Source: Spirochaetaceae bacterium (GTDB lineage: Bacteria > Spirochaetota > Spirochaetia > DSM-2461). Taken from it: a stretch of 35,809 nt of DNA. Shown here piece after piece: positions 24,755 through 32,414 of this stretch (position 1 is its first letter; the number at the start of each line of letters is the position of its first letter). Where the stretch lies: contig JADGDJ010000021.1 in NCBI GenBank assembly GCA_016744925.1, forward strand, positions 1 to 35,809, in the 5' to 3' direction. A program made the position numbers and the translations under genes. The notes below the pieces were generated by a model. That model had not been told where the DNA came from. It did no database searches and was given only the letters and a program-made list of their open reading frames with translations.

Positions 24755-25623
24755 TTTCAAAAAGAAAGACTCTTCAGACGGCCATTATATACAGCCTGTC
24801 ACTGATTCTGCTGCTTTGGAGCCTCAGCCCCATTATATGGATTTTCATTTCATCCATTTCATCGAGAGCGGATTTGTATTCTGTCCCTCCCCAATGGTTC
24901 CCGTCAAACCCGACATTGAAGGCTTACAATACAGTTCTGGTCGAAGGTGAGGGATTCAGAGGCGGTGGAGGGCAGTCGGCGTCAACACTTATTAGAACAG
25001 GACTATTTAACTCTATAATTATCGCTTCCTGCACGACTTTACTGGTTATGGCAGTAGCCCCGCTACTCGGTTATGTCTTCGGAAGGCTTCGCTTTCCCGG
25101 AAGGAATTTCTTCTTCTATCTGATTCTGGCTCTTATAGCCCTTCCCGGCTGGCCGATCATTATAGGACTTTTCCCCATGATGGCCACTCTGAAACTACTC
25201 GATACGAAACTAGGGCTGATCCTTTTACTCTTTACCTACAGGATCCCCTTTGAGATGTGGTTCATGACAGGTTATTTCCGCTCGGTTCCTTCAGAGATAG
25301 AAGAAGCCGCGAGAATAGACGGATGTACCAGGTTGGAGGCTCTGTATAAAATCATTATCCATATGGTCAAACCCGGCATTATTTCAGTTTCTATAATATC
25401 TTTTCTCCACTCGTGGAATACATTCCTCATCCCTTTAATCATGGCCTACACACTACAATCAAAACCGCTTACTGTGACCATTACAGAGTTCGTCGGCCAG
25501 TATTTTGTACAGTGGGAACTCATGTCAGCCGCAACAGTTATTGCGATCATTCCCCCGGTTATTATGGTGGGAATCTTTCAAAAATACATCATAAAAGGAC
25601 TCTCTGCCGGTGCAATCAAATAA
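24751..25623 (+). CDS. Sugar ABC permease, MalG-like
   Basis: A 290-residue CUT1 permease. It opens with ISKRKTLQTAIIYSLSLILLLWSLSPIIWIFISSIS, carries PPQWFPSNPTLKAYNTVL as MalG-type proteins do, and has the EAA loop EIEEAARIDGCTRLEALYKIIIHMVKPGIISVSIISFL. It overlaps the MalF-like gene by four bases and the GH20 gene by fourteen, so the three are tightly coupled. Confidence 0.9.
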   Translation: MISKRKTLQTAIIYSLSLILLLWSLSPIIWIFISSISSRADLYSVPPQWFPSNPTLKAYNTVLVEGEGFRGGGGQSASTLIRTGLFNSIIIASCTTLLVMAVAPLLGYVFGRLRFPGRNFFFYLILALIALPGWPIIIGLFPMMATLKLLDTKLGLILLLFTYRIPFEMWFMTGYFRSVPSEIEEAARIDGCTRLEALYKIIIHMVKPGIISVSIISFLHSWNTFLIPLIMAYTLQSKPLTVTITEFVGQYFVQWELMSAATVIAIIPPVIMVGIFQKYIIKGLSAGAIK

Positions 25624-27457
25624 AAATTCCCGGAGCAGAGCTCCGAGGTATTCTGGCCCGCCGAATAAACTATCCGACATGCTCGGTGATATCCCTTTTT
25701 CTCCGATCCGTATAGTCGATGATTCTTCGGGGTTCTGGAAATGCTCGGAGCCGGATTTAAAGAAATATACTTTAGGCGACCAGCTCCCTGAAAAAACATC
25801 ATTGAGGATAGGAGAGAACCCCGGTCTTTTAAAGTTGGGATATGATTCTTTCAGCATGAAAATTACACCGGAGGAAACACAAATCCTTGGTACGAATGAG
25901 AGGAGTTCTGTATATGCCATCAGGCTTCTGGGGGAATTTGCCACAATGGGTGGTGGAGAAGTCCCAACAGGGATAATTGAAGATGGATCCGTGATTGAAG
26001 ATCGCGGCTATATGCTCGATGTGAGTAGAGGAAGGATTCCCCGAAAACATCAATTCATCCGTCTTCTCGACTATTTAAGTCTGCTGCGCTACAACCATCT
26101 TGAGCTGTATTTTGAGCACACCTTTGCCTATAAAAACCATGAAACAGTGTGGAAAGACTGGTCCCCTCTTAGCTCTGAAGACATTATTTTTCTTGACAGA
26201 GAATGCCGGATTCGTGGGATAGAGCTGGTTCCCAATCAAAATTCATTCGGTCATATGCGTACATGGCTGGAACACAAAGAGTACAAACATCTTGCTGAAT
26301 GTCCCGAAGGATTTGAAGATCCCTGGGGATCATGGAGAGACTACCCCTTCTCATTTTCACCTGTTGAACCGGAAGTATTCACACTTCTCGAAGAACTCTA
26401 TGATGAATTACTCCCCCATTTTTCAAGTACCCGTTTTAATGTTGGTCTCGACGAAACCTTCGACCTTTCCCAGGGAAAAAGCAAACAGCTCTGTGATGTA
26501 TCGGGAAAAGGAAGAGTCTATCTCGACTACCTGAAACAAGTGCACCAGATGGTAAATAATAGGAATCACAAAATGCTCTTCTGGGGAGACATAATCCAAA
26601 ACCATGAAGAACTGGTAGACGAACTCCCTCCCGAAGTTACCGCCGTGGAATGGGGATATGAGGATGATCATGATTTTGACGGACGAAGCCGCAAACTAAA
26701 AGAGAATAGAATAGAATTTATCAACGCTCCGGGAACCTCGCTTTGGAACACGGCAGCCGGTCGCTACAACATAGCTTGTAAAAACATTGACATCGCTGTC
26801 GATGCCTTGGAAAAATATGAAGGGACTGGTCTATTGCTAACCGATTGGGGCGACAATGGACACATCCCTCCCCCCGATTTATCCTGGCCTCTAATTGCCT
26901 ATTCAGCCTTCAGAAGCTGGCAGGGAATAGAGTTGGAAATTAAGAATCCGGTTCGTTGGTATTTAAAGTCCATTCTATTGGCTGAACCGGAACAGATTGG
27001 ACAATTGGAAAATATTTATTTGCACATATCCAATCTCGATGAAATGGCCGGCAGTAAGATTATGAACGGTTCCGTTTTATGTACGGCTCTTTTTACTTTT
27101 GATACACCCAACGGGAAAGGGATTCTCGACAATTTACCTCAAGAGAAAATTGGTATTTTTGAAACTCTCATTGAGCAGACAAAAAAAGAACTCAATGAAT
27201 TGGAAGGTAATATGAGTCCCTCGCTGGAGAAATTTGTGGAGGATATCAGATTCGCCCTCTTGCTTGCCTCCTACGGCCTGGAAGCCTTAAAATGGCATAT
27301 GAACTGTGGTATTCCGGAAAAAATCCAAAATAAATACAGTGAATTAGAAGCAAAACTCAGAACTCTCTGGCATAGGGACTATAGAGATGGTGGATATGAC
27401 TTTTCTATATCACACCTCAATAAAATTGTACTTCACTCAAATAAACAGGAGAAATAA
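25610..27457 (+). CDS. GH20 beta-N-acetylhexosaminidase-like enzyme, cytoplasmic
   Basis: A 615-residue protein with a GH20b-like N-terminal part (LGYDSFSMKITPEETQILGTNERSSVYAIRLLGEF) and a GH20 catalytic barrel beginning at DRGYMLDVSRGRIP. FNVGLDETFD carries the Asp-Glu pair expected for substrate-assisted catalysis, and LVPNQNSFGHM and LLTDWGDNGH are further barrel motifs. There is no signal peptide, so it should act in the cytoplasm on imported oligosaccharides, removing non-reducing GlcNAc or GalNAc. The start is uncertain: GTG at 25610 has AAAGGA ten bases upstream and overlaps the permease; ATG at 25679 has no ribosome site. The stop is directly followed by the next ATG. A long C-terminal helical region (about 450-615) is of unknown role. 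Confidence 0.82.
   Translation: MQSNKNSRSRAPRYSGPPNKLSDMLGDIPFSPIRIVDDSSGFWKCSEPDLKKYTLGDQLPEKTSLRIGENPGLLKLGYDSFSMKITPEETQILGTNERSSVYAIRLLGEFATMGGGEVPTGIIEDGSVIEDRGYMLDVSRGRIPRKHQFIRLLDYLSLLRYNHLELYFEHTFAYKNHETVWKDWSPLSSEDIIFLDRECRIRGIELVPNQNSFGHMRTWLEHKEYKHLAECPEGFEDPWGSWRDYPFSFSPVEPEVFTLLEELYDELLPHFSSTRFNVGLDETFDLSQGKSKQLCDVSGKGRVYLDYLKQVHQMVNNRNHKMLFWGDIIQNHEELVDELPPEVTAVEWGYEDDHDFDGRSRKLKENRIEFINAPGTSLWNTAAGRYNIACKNIDIAVDALEKYEGTGLLLTDWGDNGHIPPPDLSWPLIAYSAFRSWQGIELEIKNPVRWYLKSILLAEPEQIGQLENIYLHISNLDEMAGSKIMNGSVLCTALFTFDTPNGKGILDNLPQEKIGIFETLIEQTKKELNELEGNMSPSLEKFVEDIRFALLLASYGLEALKWHMNCGIPEKIQNKYSELEAKLRTLWHRDYRDGGYDFSISHLNKIVLHSNKQEK
25631..25645 (+). repeat. Small hairpin at the permease-GH20 junction
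   Basis: CGGAGC-AGA-GCTCCG is a perfect 6-bp stem with a triloop just after the permease stop and inside the first codons of GH20 if GTG at 25610 is used. It could be a processing or translational control element. Confidence 0.4.
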
Positions 27458-28675
27458 ATGAACAAATTCAAATTTGGAATCGAAGTTTTAGAAGACAAAA
27501 AAGTACTCTTGTCTGGATTAAAAGACAAACGGATCGCTCTGCTGGGACATCCCGCTTCTGTTGATGCTCAGCTCAGTTCTTCTGTTCTCAGAATGAAAAA
27601 TCTCGCTACTAAATATAATTTCAATCTCTCAGCGCTCCTGGGACCACAACATGGATTCTACGGTGAAAAACAGGATAATATGATTGAAAGTGATGATTCG
27701 AAAGATGATTCGACTGGATTAAAAATATTCAGTCTCTATGGAACAACACGTAGGCTGACAGAAGAGATGATCGACTCATTCGATGTCTTGTTTATCGATT
27801 TACAGGATGTGGGTGTCCGTGTTTATACTTTCCTGACGACTCTCTGTTATATTTTAGAAGATTTGTCCCGATACAAAGGCAAATCAGTCATAGTTCTGGA
27901 TCGCCCCAACCCTACAGGCAGAGCGATGGAAGGTCTTATTCTAAAGGAGGGATGGGAGAGTTTTGTCGGAGTAACATCTGTCCCCATGCAGCACGGTTTG
28001 ACACTGGGGGAATTTGCCTTATGGTATAAGAATAAAAAATCTCTCCCAACGCTTCTCACCGTTGTTCCCATGGAGGGATATACTCCGGAAGATATAAAGA
28101 ATGCCTGGCCGAAAGAGCGGATTTGGGTTCAACCTAGCCCGAATATGCCTGCGCTGTACACTGCCAGACCCTATGCGGGAACTGTAATACTGGAGGGGAC
28201 AACTCTTTCTGAAGCCAGAGGAACAACAAGGCCACTTTCAATGCTAGGACATCCCCTGGTGAATTGGGATGCCGTTTTATATTGGTTGAAAAAGAATGCC
28301 TCAGAAGCCTTAAAGGGATGTTTTATCAGACAAGTTATATTTCAACCGACTTTTCACAAACACGCCGGTATTCCGACTCCCGGTTTTGAAATTATTACAG
28401 AAGGTGAATTTTACAATCCTTCCCTTTTTAAACCCTATCTTCTTATTTCTGCAATATTAAAAGCCATCCATCAGCTCCAGCCGGAACTGGAATTATGGAC
28501 AACTCCTCCCTATGAGTATGAATATGAAAAAACACCTGTAGATGTCATAACCGGAGGGACAACATTCAGAGAATGGGTAGAATCTGAGAAATCAACCATA
28601 GGCGAAATGTCAGAGTGGATTGATCGGGATATTAAAAAATGGAAAGATGATGTCAAAATATATTATCTTTATTGA
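27458..28675 (+). CDS. namZ: DUF1343 / NamZ-like exo-N-acetylmuramidase (GH171), cytoplasmic
   Basis: A 405-residue protein with the DUF1343 signature blocks: FIDLQDVGVRVYTFLTTL, VLDRPNPTGR, VPMQHGLTLGEFALWY, WVQPSPNMPALYTARPYAGTVILEGTTLSEARGTTRPLSMLGHP. This family includes Bacillus NamZ (YbbC), which removes non-reducing MurNAc from peptidoglycan fragments. Bacillus NamZ is secreted, but this protein starts MNKFKFGIEVLEDKK with no signal peptide, so it should act inside the cell. AGGAG precedes the ATG, which follows the GH20 TAA with no gap. The paired GH20 and GH171 activities would remove GlcNAc and MurNAc alternately. Deviation: EGTTLSEARGTTRPL replaces the usual EGTNLSEGRGTTRPF. The symbol is by homology only. 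Confidence 0.85.
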   Translation: MNKFKFGIEVLEDKKVLLSGLKDKRIALLGHPASVDAQLSSSVLRMKNLATKYNFNLSALLGPQHGFYGEKQDNMIESDDSKDDSTGLKIFSLYGTTRRLTEEMIDSFDVLFIDLQDVGVRVYTFLTTLCYILEDLSRYKGKSVIVLDRPNPTGRAMEGLILKEGWESFVGVTSVPMQHGLTLGEFALWYKNKKSLPTLLTVVPMEGYTPEDIKNAWPKERIWVQPSPNMPALYTARPYAGTVILEGTTLSEARGTTRPLSMLGHPLVNWDAVLYWLKKNASEALKGCFIRQVIFQPTFHKHAGIPTPGFEIITEGEFYNPSLFKPYLLISAILKAIHQLQPELELWTTPPYEYEYEKTPVDVITGGTTFREWVESEKSTIGEMSEWIDRDIKKWKDDVKIYYLY

Positions 28676-28713
28676 GGCTTAATAAAATCGAGAATCAATT
28701 AACTTTTTCACAG

Positions 28714-28734
28714 GGGGGGCACAAACAGCCCCCT
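28714..28734 (+). terminator. Terminator-like hairpin ending the amino-sugar operon
   Basis: GGGGGC-ACAAACA-GCCCCC is a strong GC stem soon after the namZ-like stop (28675). The U-run afterwards is poor (TCTCATTTCC), so efficiency is uncertain. From here to 28863 I see no gene. Confidence 0.5.
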
Positions 28735-28863
28735 CTCATTTCCATCTGTGTTTTGATAAGAAAACATCTCCCGCCATTCGCCCCCAATTCTATTTTAGAG
28801 GGGAAAATCACCTTTAAAAATGATGACACAACATAAATCTTGAACAATCACTCAAAATAATGA

Positions 28864-28892
28864 TTGACCATTGGTGATTTACAAGCTAACTT
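28864..28892 (+). promoter_or_regulatory. Promoter of the DsbA-like/DsrE-like pair
   Basis: TTGACC, 17 bases, then TAACTT. The start would be near 28899, about 40 bases before the gene start. Confidence 0.55.
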
Positions 28893-28906
28893 GAACGAAC
28901 ATTCAA
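28891..28906. promoter_or_regulatory. Imperfect dyad over the -10/start of the DsbA-like gene
   Basis: TTGAACGAACATTCAA has TTGAA/TTCAA arms and is symmetric at 12 of 16 positions. It overlaps the -10 box and start, a place for repressor binding. No regulator gene adjoins it. Confidence 0.35.
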
Positions 28907-28938
28907 CTTATATGTCAATTTTAATAAAAGGAAATGAG

Positions 28939-29565
28939 ATGAGAATAGAAGTATGGTCAGATTATGTATGTCCCTTCTGTTATATAGGGAAAAGAAATCT
29001 GGAACTGGCTCTGAAGCAAACAGGTATGGACCAGGAAGTGGAAGTTATCTTTAAATCTTTTGAATTGGATCCTAATTCTAAAAAACAATATGATAAAAAT
29101 ATCAATCAGTTGATGGCTGCTAAATACAGGATGACTTTGGAACAGGCAATAAAAGCAAACAACAGAATCATAAGAGCTGCCAAAGAGGTCGGATTAGAAT
29201 ACAATTTTGATAATTTGAAACCGACAAATACCTTTGATGCTCATCGCTTATCCCATTTAGCTGAGTCAAAGGGAAAACTGAATGAATTCACTGAAATTAT
29301 GATGCACGGTTATTTTACGGAATCGCTGAATATTTCTGATTTTGAAGTTCTCTTGTCCATAGCAGAGAAGATTGGTCTGGACAGAGAGGAAGCAGCTGCT
29401 GTTCTTAAATCCTCTGAATACACTGAAGACGTGAGAAAAGAAGAATCTGATGCCTATAATCGAAATATTGGGGGAGTTCCTTATTTCCTATTTGATGGGA
29501 AAGACGCTATCTCAGGGGCTCAACCGGTAGAAACATTGGTACAAATAATTAAGAGAATAAAATAA
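28939..29565 (+). CDS. DsbA-family FrnE-like thiol oxidoreductase
   Basis: A 208-residue cytoplasmic protein from the ATG at 28939 (MRIEVWSDYVCPFCYIGKRNLE), which has AAGGA upstream; the ORF-track start at 28864 is inside the promoter. The thioredoxin-fold active site is CPFC (C11-C14), with a helical insertion in the middle and the cis-proline loop GGVPYFLFDG near residue 182. This is the FrnE/2-hydroxychromene-2-carboxylate isomerase-like DsbA branch, which lacks a signal peptide. FrnE-type proteins are linked to disulfide handling under oxidative stress. It is followed after 19 bases by a DsrE-like gene, pointing to a thiol or sulfur-related task. Confidence 0.88.
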   Translation: MRIEVWSDYVCPFCYIGKRNLELALKQTGMDQEVEVIFKSFELDPNSKKQYDKNINQLMAAKYRMTLEQAIKANNRIIRAAKEVGLEYNFDNLKPTNTFDAHRLSHLAESKGKLNEFTEIMMHGYFTESLNISDFEVLLSIAEKIGLDREEAAAVLKSSEYTEDVRKEESDAYNRNIGGVPYFLFDGKDAISGAQPVETLVQIIKRIK

Positions 29566-29584
29566 TAAAACAGGAGAAAAATAC

Positions 29585-29923
29585 ATGGAAAATGATTTAG
29601 TAATTCTTTGGACAAATGCTGATCCCATAACGGCGAAGCTGATGGTATTTATGTATGCTGAAGCAGCAAAAACCCGCGGATGGTGGGAAAATGTGAAAAT
29701 TGTAGTGTGGGGATCTACTGCCAAATTAGTTGCCGAAAATAAAGAAATTCAGGAACAATTGCTCGATCTTAAATCCAAGGGAGTCGAAATTAGCGCATGC
29801 ATTGCCTGCGCTAAAGAACTCGGCGTCGTAGACGAACTGTCAGAATTAGGGATTGAGATAATATCCTGGGGACCGCCTCTTACGGAATTGATTAAAAATG
29901 ATGCTAAATTAATAACTATTTGA
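29585..29923 (+). CDS. DsrE/DsrF-like small protein
   Basis: A 112-residue protein with the DsrE-like alternating pattern: LVILWTNADPITAKLMVFMYAEAAKTRGWWENVKIVVWGSTAKLVAEN, then LKSKGVEISACIACAKELGV with two Cys near the usual sulfur-carrier position, and a C-terminal ISWGPPLTELIKND. The family includes sulfurtransferase subunits and uncharacterised relatives. AGGAG precedes the ATG. Co-transcribed with the FrnE-like gene and closed by a terminator; a joint role in persulfide or disulfide metabolism is an inference. Confidence 0.82.
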   Translation: MENDLVILWTNADPITAKLMVFMYAEAAKTRGWWENVKIVVWGSTAKLVAENKEIQEQLLDLKSKGVEISACIACAKELGVVDELSELGIEIISWGPPLTELIKNDAKLITI

Positions 29924-29940
29924 TAATTTTTAAGCTTTTC

Positions 29941-29971
29941 TCCCGCATCTAAACTTATGCGGGATTCTTTT
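29941..29971 (+). terminator. Intrinsic terminator after the DsrE-like gene
   Basis: TCCCGCAT and ATGCGGGA form an 8-bp stem with an 8-nt loop, followed by TTCTTTT. Confidence 0.75.
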
Positions 29972-30036
29972 GCCGTAGAAAGGAACTATCCCAACTGGTA
30001 AAACTAAAATACACTATGTAGTTGAGGGGTGCAAAC

Positions 30037-30633
30037 ATGTCCGATAAAAATGAAAAACATATATCAATTTCTCAGAAACAAAAAGAAAAAGTTGATTCGG
30101 GAATTGCCAGAGCTCAGGAAGAGAGAGGAATCGTTCTACTGATTACGGGAAACGGCAAGGGGAAAAGCACAGCCGGCTTTGGAGTTGTTTCCCGCAGCGT
30201 CGGCCATGGATATAAAGCTGCTGTAGTTCAGTTCATTAAAGGGAAATGGGATTGCGGGGAGAGGAATCTTCTTGAGCGGAACGGGGTTCCTTTTTCTATA
30301 ATGTCAACAGGATTTACATGGGACACCCAGGATCGGGAGGCCGATATTGCCGCTGCAGAAGAGGTTTGGAAAGACGCTTTACAATACCTGTCGGATCCGC
30401 AGTATCATGTTGTCCTGCTCGATGAATTAACCTATATGCTTGGATTCAAATACCTGGAGAAACAGGATGTAATCGATGCTATTAAGAATAGACCCAAAGA
30501 ACAGTCTGTAGTAATTACAGGGCGCGGGGCAGTTACAGAATTAAGGGAATTGGCAGATACGATAAGCGATATTCAGGATACGAAACATGCCTACAAATCC
30601 GGCATTAAAGCCCGGAAAGGTATTGACTGGTAA
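30037..30633 (+). CDS. cobO: Corrinoid adenosyltransferase (CobO/BtuR type)
   Basis: A 198-residue protein with a P-loop TGNGKGKST (37-45), VQFIKGKWDCGERN, and LDELTYMLGFKYLE, matching the CobA/CobO/BtuR family that transfers the adenosyl group of ATP to cob(I)alamin or cobyrinic acid a,c-diamide. The ATG at 30037 has GAGGGG upstream and is chosen over the TTG at 30022. It stands alone, with no other cobalamin genes and no recognisable cobalamin riboswitch in the 110-base leader. In a strain without full synthesis it would activate scavenged corrinoid. Confidence 0.92.
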   Translation: MSDKNEKHISISQKQKEKVDSGIARAQEERGIVLLITGNGKGKSTAGFGVVSRSVGHGYKAAVVQFIKGKWDCGERNLLERNGVPFSIMSTGFTWDTQDREADIAAAEEVWKDALQYLSDPQYHVVLLDELTYMLGFKYLEKQDVIDAIKNRPKEQSVVITGRGAVTELRELADTISDIQDTKHAYKSGIKARKGIDW

Positions 30634-30797
30634 AGACCAGGAGCAGTCCACAAAGAGACTGACTGAATTTTACTGCAGATCATAAGATCTCTTAATGAAA
30701 TATTGAAAATTTTTGAAAATATATCGCATAAATATAAACAGTAATATTTTATTTTCCAGTAGAAAAAATATTTACAAGTCATAGATGAACGGATAAC

Positions 30798-31892
30798 ATG
30801 GATGCAATGGATAACCTTAAATACCTCAGTACAATCGAAAATCTCTGTATAGAGAATGGGAAATTACAGGCTATTATTGAATCCAGTACAAACGGAATAA
30901 TTGAAATTGACGGTAGTGGGAACCTGCTATCCTCCAATCCTGCCTTTTATCAGATGATCGATATCAATCCTCAGGATAATAAACACAAAAACCTCGCAGA
31001 AATACTCTCTTCTCCCGATCTGAATAAGGAACTTCAGATATTAATATTAGGCGAAGAAGAACTGCTGATTAAGGGATTTCATATATTTCGGGAAGATAAT
31101 AATAGAGACACAATGAAATATCTGGAAATCAAATTTTCCAAAGTTCCCGTAATGGATAATTTTTACATTGTCGGAATAGTCAAAGACAAAACAGATATAA
31201 TGAAAGCCCTGAATAATAGAGAAGAGTATATAAGCACACTTCTCGATATCATACACGAAATAAAAGTGGATAATCGAGATTCAATCTACCATATAGCCTC
31301 ACTGGTTGAACTGCGGGACTTAACTACCGGCAAACACCTGGAAAGAGTCGAATCGTATACAAAAACTCTGGCCACTGAATACATGCATGCCTACTATAAA
31401 AGGGACGGGAGACTAACCTACGATTTTGTGGATGATATGGCCGTATCTTCTATCCTTCACGATATTGGTAAAGTCGGAATCTCAGACACTATTCTTCAAA
31501 AACCCGATGTGCTGACTTATTCCGAATTCGAATCCATTAAAGAACATACGATTATTGCCGGCGAAGCACTGAAAGAGTATAAGGGGCAAAAAGATTTTCT
31601 CGCAATGGGAAGAGAAATTGCCACCTATCACCATGAGAAATGGGATGGAACAGGTTATCCGACAGGAAAAAAAGGGGAAGAAATACCTCTCTCCGCCAGG
31701 ATTGTGTCTCTCTGTGATACATATGATGCCTTAGTCACGAAAAGACCATACAAAGAAGCCTTCACCCATGAAAAAGCTATAGAAATAATACAAGAGGAAA
31801 AAGGTATATCATTCGACCCGGAAATTGTAGACCTCTTTTTAAAAATACATAATAGATTTCTTAAAATCAGAGAGGATTACGAAGACTTATAG
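30798..31892 (+). CDS. PAS-HD-GYP protein, probable cyclic-di-GMP phosphodiesterase
   Basis: A 364-residue soluble protein. A PAS domain spans about 20-135 (IIESSTNGIIEIDGSGNLLSSNPAFYQMI), a short helix links it, and an HD-GYP domain spans about 155-350. The metal-binding set is intact: H180 (GKHLERV), HD at 221-222 (LHDIGKVG), H250, HH at 278-279 and D307 (CDTYDAL), with the GTGYP signature at 284-288. Enzymes of this type cleave cyclic-di-GMP; some act on cGAMP. It may sense a small molecule or redox state through PAS. The upstream 160 bases are AT-rich with no clear promoter. The stop overlaps the stop of the opposite-strand P-loop gene by six bases. Confidence 0.9.
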   Translation: MDAMDNLKYLSTIENLCIENGKLQAIIESSTNGIIEIDGSGNLLSSNPAFYQMIDINPQDNKHKNLAEILSSPDLNKELQILILGEEELLIKGFHIFREDNNRDTMKYLEIKFSKVPVMDNFYIVGIVKDKTDIMKALNNREEYISTLLDIIHEIKVDNRDSIYHIASLVELRDLTTGKHLERVESYTKTLATEYMHAYYKRDGRLTYDFVDDMAVSSILHDIGKVGISDTILQKPDVLTYSEFESIKEHTIIAGEALKEYKGQKDFLAMGREIATYHHEKWDGTGYPTGKKGEEIPLSARIVSLCDTYDALVTKRPYKEAFTHEKAIEIIQEEKGISFDPEIVDLFLKIHNRFLKIREDYEDL

Positions 31893-32414
31893 TCCCAATT
31901 CTCTCAGGATAGAGGATGCCTGCTTTTCAACAGGTTCAAAGGGAATTTCAATTATCCGAAACCCAAGATTATCATAGACTCGTACTATTTCCCTGTGTAT
32001 ATCCAAAGCTTCATTAAAGCTGTGTGGGCGGACATCATCCTGAATATAGATCTCTTTTTGAGGCTTCATCAAAAAAACTAGATTATTATACCCCTCTACA
32101 GCCTCTTGTTGGTATTCATTCCCGGAAAGTCCGCCCATATGTAGATAGGCAATAATATCCCCGATGGCTCTGTCGACAAAGGCAAAAGGGTAGGTATTAT
32201 TCTTCTGCTTCATCATTTCTAAATAACAAAGTCGGGCAAAACCGGACAGATTTTTCCAGGGGAGCATATGACTCTTTTCCTGCAAATTCCTTTCTATAAG
32301 AATTCGGGGAACCTCATCAAAAGTGTCAAAATCAGAGTTTTTTAAATATTCAAGCAAAGTGGTCTTACCACTACCGGGACCTCCGGAAATTATGATCAGT
32401 TCACCTGAGGTCAA
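31887..32414 (-). CDS. AAA_28-type P-loop NTPase/kinase-like protein
   Basis: A 175-residue protein with Walker A SGGPGSGKTT (9-18) and the AAA_28 pattern: FDEVPRILIERNLQEK after the first helix, and AFVDRAIGDIIAYLHMGG in the middle, as in NadR-like and Ttd14-like kinases. VRPHSFNEALDIHREIVRVYDNLGF resembles the lid and later helices of this group. The start at 32414 overlaps the end of the RelA/SpoT-domain gene by four bases, so the two proteins are co-produced. The substrate is unknown; a nucleoside or nucleotide kinase or a regulatory NTPase are options. Confidence 0.8.
   Translation of the reverse strand: MTSGELIIISGGPGSGKTTLLEYLKNSDFDTFDEVPRILIERNLQEKSHMLPWKNLSGFARLCYLEMMKQKNNTYPFAFVDRAIGDIIAYLHMGGLSGNEYQQEAVEGYNNLVFLMKPQKEIYIQDDVRPHSFNEALDIHREIVRVYDNLGFRIIEIPFEPVEKQASSILRELGL

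Noticed and set aside
28864-28938. Extended start of the FrnE-like protein at 28864
   Set aside because: This TTG is the -35 box of the promoter; AAGGA and the family N-terminus support 28939.
29972-30036. Cobalamin riboswitch upstream of cobO
   Set aside because: The leader is too short and has no B12-box-like sequence that I can see.
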